From contig JALUUX010000023.1 in the NCBI GenBank assembly GCA_027021145.1, forward strand, positions 1 through 15,161: 15,161 bases of DNA, in the 5' to 3' direction. Shown here piece after piece: positions 13,455 to 15,161 of this stretch. A model generated the notes under the pieces. That model saw only the letters and a list, made by a program, of their open reading frames with translations. It made no database searches and had not been told where the DNA came from. A program made the position numbers and the translations under genes. This DNA comes from Candidatus Shapirobacteria bacterium (lineage in GTDB: Bacteria; Patescibacteriota; Microgenomatia; UBA12405; JAHJSD01). Numbering within the stretch: position 1 is the first letter of the stretch; every line of letters starts with the position of its first letter.

Positions 13455-13829
13455 TTAATTCACAAAACGATGCCTTATTCCTATCTTCCTCTGATTTGGT
13501 AGCCGATTACATCTAAGAGAAAGGTGATCAAGAACTTCTGATGGAACCGAGAACACCGTAGAGGCTAAAGGGCAACCTCGCTTTAGGCACTCCGGGGAAA
13601 GAAGATTAGGACAGTTAACTTGGACTGATGCCAATCTTCTCACCCTCCTTATTGCTTCTCTCTCTCTTCCTCCCATAATTAGTATTATATCACTAGTATT
13701 GTCCAAAACTAAAATAACTCCATCCTGCTTAACTTTTAAACACCAGGATTGAGCTGAAATTAACAACTTGATTGGCCAGCCGGCTGACCTCTTAGGCCTA
13801 ATCAAATAACCAATCAAAGCAATCACCAC
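13455..13829 (-). CDS. Unknown small protein with Cys-rich C-terminal half
   Basis: 124 aa if started at GTG 13829; N-terminal hydrophobic stretch (MVIALIGYLI) then a beta-like segment (KVKQDGVILVLDNTSDIILI), a basic REREAIRRVRR stretch, and CPNLLSPECLKRGCPLAST. There is no ribosome site for this GTG. An alternative TTG at 13634 has AAGGAGGGTG 6 nt upstream and an extended -10 at 13684-13692, giving a 59-aa protein that keeps only the Cys part. Either start is possible; the C-terminal half is the safer part. No family recognised. Same strand as its neighbours, 22 nt after the 60-aa gene. Confidence 0.42.
   Translation of the reverse strand: MVIALIGYLIRPKRSAGWPIKLLISAQSWCLKVKQDGVILVLDNTSDIILIMGGREREAIRRVRRLASVQVNCPNLLSPECLKRGCPLASTVFSVPSEVLDHLSLRCNRLPNQRKIGIRHRFVN
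13684..13692 (-). promoter_or_regulatory. Extended -10 inside the 13455-13829 frame
   Basis: TGATATAAT with perfect TATAAT (13684-13689), 17-nt-spaced TTAGTT as a poor -35. It is well placed to drive the 59-aa version of the gene, with AAGGAGGGTG at 13641-13650. Confidence 0.45.
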
Positions 13830-13851
13830 TAATCAATCTGCTTAATATTTA

Positions 13852-14034
13852 TCACTCCTCTTCCCTGCTCCTTAGCCCACTGGGATTGGGAAAAGAACTT
13901 CTGCTCTCCTGCCCAGCTGCTTGAGTCTTATCTTCTGTCCTCCTTCCCCAATCCTGATTGCGCTCTGCCCATGGTTGATGAAGCTCTTCTACATGCGGCC
14001 TAAACAAAGAACCTTCAACTGAGTTCGGTCCCAT
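13852..14034 (-). CDS. 60-aa hydrophilic protein, unknown
   Basis: 60 aa from ATG 14034, chosen because AAAGGGGGTGA lies 5-7 nt upstream. Product is polar and probably disordered: MGPNSVEGSLFRPHVEELHQ, then rich in Arg/Glu/Gln/Ser and ending REEE. No TM, no Cys, no family recognised. An upstream in-frame ATG (14064) sits right after the terminator T-run and lacks a ribosome site. Notable because it is controlled by the same type of leader as the sulfotransferase/ATP-grasp operon, which suggests it belongs to the same response. Confidence 0.55.
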   Translation of the reverse strand: MGPNSVEGSLFRPHVEELHQPWAERNQDWGRRTEDKTQAAGQESRSSFPNPSGLRSREEE

Positions 14035-14065
14035 CTTACTCACCCCCTTTCTCAATTTAACCATT

Positions 14066-14093
14066 AAAAAATCCCCCAATTTTCTTGGGGGAT
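14066..14093 (-). terminator. Conditional intrinsic terminator before the 60-aa gene
   Basis: Minus-strand ATCCCCCAA (14085-14093), 5-nt loop, TTGGGGGAT (14071-14079... arms 14071-14079 and 14085-14093), T-run 14066-14071, then AATGG exactly as in the other leader. Its first arm can alternatively pair with GGGGGAUGGA in leader ORF 2. Confidence 0.85.
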
Positions 14094-14171
14094 GGAAAGA
14101 GTAGTTTTAGGAGAAAATTAAATCAGCTCCATCCCCCACCTCTTAATGAGGCGGACAATGAGGCTGATAAT
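14087..14171 (-). promoter_or_regulatory. Structured attenuator leader 2 of the 60-aa gene
   Basis: P1 arms AUUAUCAGC-CUCAU (14158-14171) and AUGGAG-CUGAU (14122-14132) enclose hairpin CGCCUC-AUUAA-GAGGUG (14137-14153). GGGGGAUGGA (14128-14137) is complementary to UCCAUCCCCC (14087-14096), a 10-bp antiterminator against the terminator arm. Compared with leader 1, P1 and the inner hairpin have different bases that still pair, while CTCATTA, GGGGGATGG and the terminator are conserved. Confidence 0.7.
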
Positions 14172-14195
14172 AACTCCCAAAACTACTGTCATCAT
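14118..14195 (-). CDS. 25-aa leader peptide (leader 2)
   Basis: ATG 14195 (a second ATG follows directly) to TAA 14118; starts MMTVVLGVII and ends RLIKRWGMELI. Thirteen of 25 residues are Val/Ile/Leu. Same length as leader 1 and gap-free alignment, including the stop position. It begins about 14 nt after its -10 element, so the 5' leader is very short. It resembles branched-chain amino-acid leader peptides, but a short TM peptide is also possible. Confidence 0.62.
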   Translation of the reverse strand: MMTVVLGVIISLIVRLIKRWGMELI

Positions 14196-14208
14196 TTGAG
14201 TAATTGGC

Positions 14209-14237
14209 TTTTTACCACAAGACTGAAGAAATGTCAA
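14209..14237 (-). promoter_or_regulatory. Promoter of leader 2
   Basis: TTGACA (14232-14237), 17-nt spacer ending in TGG, then TAAAAA (14209-14214; 4/6 but with an extended -10 TG). It lies between the stop of the Cys-rich gene and the leader-peptide ATG, so leader 2 has its own promoter. Confidence 0.65.
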
Positions 14238-14249
14238 GAAGAAATCTTT

Positions 14250-15161
14250 CTAGTCAGCAAACTGACGACAGAGAGTCCAGTTTGTTGGCTCTTGGCAATA
14301 AGAAAGGCAGCTAAAAAGATCTTGGCACCCTCCCGGGCCTTGATGACCCTCATCAAACCAACCCCGAACCCGATCCATCAATCTTCCTCCTCTACCTCGA
14401 CCAAAACCCCCTCCTCCTTGATTGTTAAACCAATTAGATTGGTTGAAATTAAATCGGCGCTGGCTGGGTTGATTAGACTGATTAGATTGGCCCGACCTTT
14501 CTGGAAACAAATTCTTTTCTTTTCGCGGCAAAACTACTTCGGGCAAGCCAAATTTTGGTTTTTCTCTCTCCCCCGAACTCTCCCCTGCTGATCGCTCATG
14601 ATCCTCGGGCCTCTCTCCTTCAACTTTGATTGGCTCAGCCTTAATCGGCGGTCGACTAGGAGAGACTCCTCTTAACCAATCAGGTAAAGGCATTGTTGTA
14701 GGACTCAGATTGATCTTTGGTCGCTTCCCTGGCCCCCGCTCTTCATCCCGAGATTCAACCTTTTTTCTTTCTTTTATCTCCTTTAATCCCGACCTCCTTT
14801 TCCCATCCCTTCTCTCCAAGCTAGAATCATCCCTAGGTAACTCTTCTTTTCTCGGTAAAGGCCAATCCGGTCTTTGAAATCGATTTTTAATTCCTTGTCT
14901 CTCTTGTTTTTGTTTTTCAGCCCCTTCCTGATTAGTCTGATTAACCATCGGTCGGCGGCACTTATCTTGGAATTGAGGCAAAGAGCACAAATCTAGGCGA
15001 GCGCACTGCTCTGGCTGCTGTTGGCATCGTGTCCGACAAGAGCGGCGATCTTGACAACCTAACTCTCTCATCAGCACCTGGGCTTTTTGACGCCACTGGT
15101 CCGGAGCCGTCTTTAAGAAGTCTAAACACTCCTGGCGATGTTCATCACGACGGCAATAATC
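14250..15161 (-). CDS. Cys-motif, low-complexity protein (5' end outside window)
   Basis: 303 residues visible, open to the right edge, stop TAG at 14250, so the start is outside the window. Spaced cysteine modules occur at both ends: DYCRRDEHRQECLDFL at the edge, CQDRRSCRTRCQQQPEQCARL just after it, and CQDLFSCLSYCQEP-TNWTLCRQFA at the C-terminus. This C-x3-C / C-x(7-8)-C pattern resembles short Cys repeats I associate with Patescibacteria proteins. Between them is a long charged, disordered stretch (KR/DE, then Pro-rich, then Asn/Gln/Ser and a GGGGFGRGRGGR box). The RGG-like box hints at nucleic-acid contact; this is inference. No enzyme domain is seen. Confidence 0.75.
   Translation of the reverse strand, partial: DYCRRDEHRQECLDFLKTAPDQWRQKAQVLMRELGCQDRRSCRTRCQQQPEQCARLDLCSLPQFQDKCRRPMVNQTNQEGAEKQKQERQGIKNRFQRPDWPLPRKEELPRDDSSLERRDGKRRSGLKEIKERKKVESRDEERGPGKRPKINLSPTTMPLPDWLRGVSPSRPPIKAEPIKVEGERPEDHERSAGESSGEREKPKFGLPEVVLPRKEKNLFPERSGQSNQSNQPSQRRFNFNQSNWFNNQGGGGFGRGRGGRLMDRVRGWFDEGHQGPGGCQDLFSCLSYCQEPTNWTLCRQFAD

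Noticed and set aside
13768..13805. Third copy of the attenuator leader at the start of the 13455-13829 gene
   Set aside because: TTGATT/AATCAA arms and a LIRPKRSAGW peptide look vaguely similar, but there is no GGGGGAT run and no C5/G5 terminator.
14118..14195. Type I toxin-like TM peptide
   Set aside because: No antisense RNA promoter seen, and the frame carries the conserved antiterminator arm just before a terminator and gene; a leader role fits better, though not excluded.
14085..14591. Plus-strand 168-codon frame
   Set aside because: Starts in the leader 2 terminator and is antisense to the Cys-rich gene; product is Ser/Thr/Leu noise.
39..15161. Alternative genetic code (TGA as Gly)
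   Set aside because: TGA ends the ATP-grasp gene in a normal 4-nt overlap and ends the 60-aa and 68-aa genes; ThrRS and M20 frames need no TGA readthrough.

Overview
The window looks like a chromosomal segment from a low-to-mid GC bacterium, most likely of the Candidate Phyla Radiation (Patescibacteria). The argument is the combination of a ThrRS without a TGS domain, a DUF2207 protein with a poly-glycine tail, a DUF4349 protein, a short TM_helix (MscS-like) protein, spaced C-x-x-x-C / C-x-x-x-x-C cysteine modules, and many orphan small proteins. TGA is used as a stop (ATP-grasp gene, 60-aa gene), so the TGA=Gly code of Gracilibacteria/SR1 does not apply. Almost everything is on the minus strand; the only convincing plus-strand gene is at 4705-5586. 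Taxonomy is inferred from gene content only.

Region 1 (1-2200): thrS preceded by a complete ribosome-mediated attenuator. A strong promoter (TGGACA-17-TATAAT) gives a nearly leaderless 14-codon leader peptide with five consecutive threonine codons, then a stop codon touching an 8-bp antiterminator arm, then a GC hairpin with a six-T run. ThrRS carries a 20-residue insertion in its editing domain encoded by an 11-bp perfect inverted repeat. Region 2 (2127-4704): a 70-bp imperfect palindrome, the DUF2207 membrane protein and the TM_helix protein. Region 3 (4705-8807): a leaderless plus-strand gene of unknown function, an M20 metallopeptidase overlapping an MntA-like nucleotidyltransferase, a 523-bp mostly non-coding gap, a possible 50-aa protein, and a DUF4349 protein. 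A ~90-bp repeat with a 22-bp perfect palindrome lies 3' of both the M20 and the DUF4349 genes.

Region 4 (8854-13066): a small HTH-like/CxxC protein, then a tight three-gene operon read 12899->9201: a P-loop sulfotransferase-like protein, a circularly permuted ATP-grasp-like ligase, and an M20 peptidase. The three reading frames are separated by 1 nt or overlap by 4 nt, so they are probably made together and may form a peptide/amide-forming and modifying pathway. The operon is headed by a leader with a 25-codon hydrophobic peptide, a folded stem, and a C5/G5 intrinsic terminator.

Region 5 (13105-15161): a string of small orphan genes and a Cys-rich, disordered protein running off the right edge. 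The 60-aa gene at 13852-14034 has a second copy of the same leader type: also 25 codons, aligned without gaps, same alternative GGGGGAU:AUCCCCC pairing, same terminator followed by AATGG. These two paralogous leaders plus the Thr attenuator are the most unusual content of the window: three apparent translation-coupled transcription attenuators in 15 kb.
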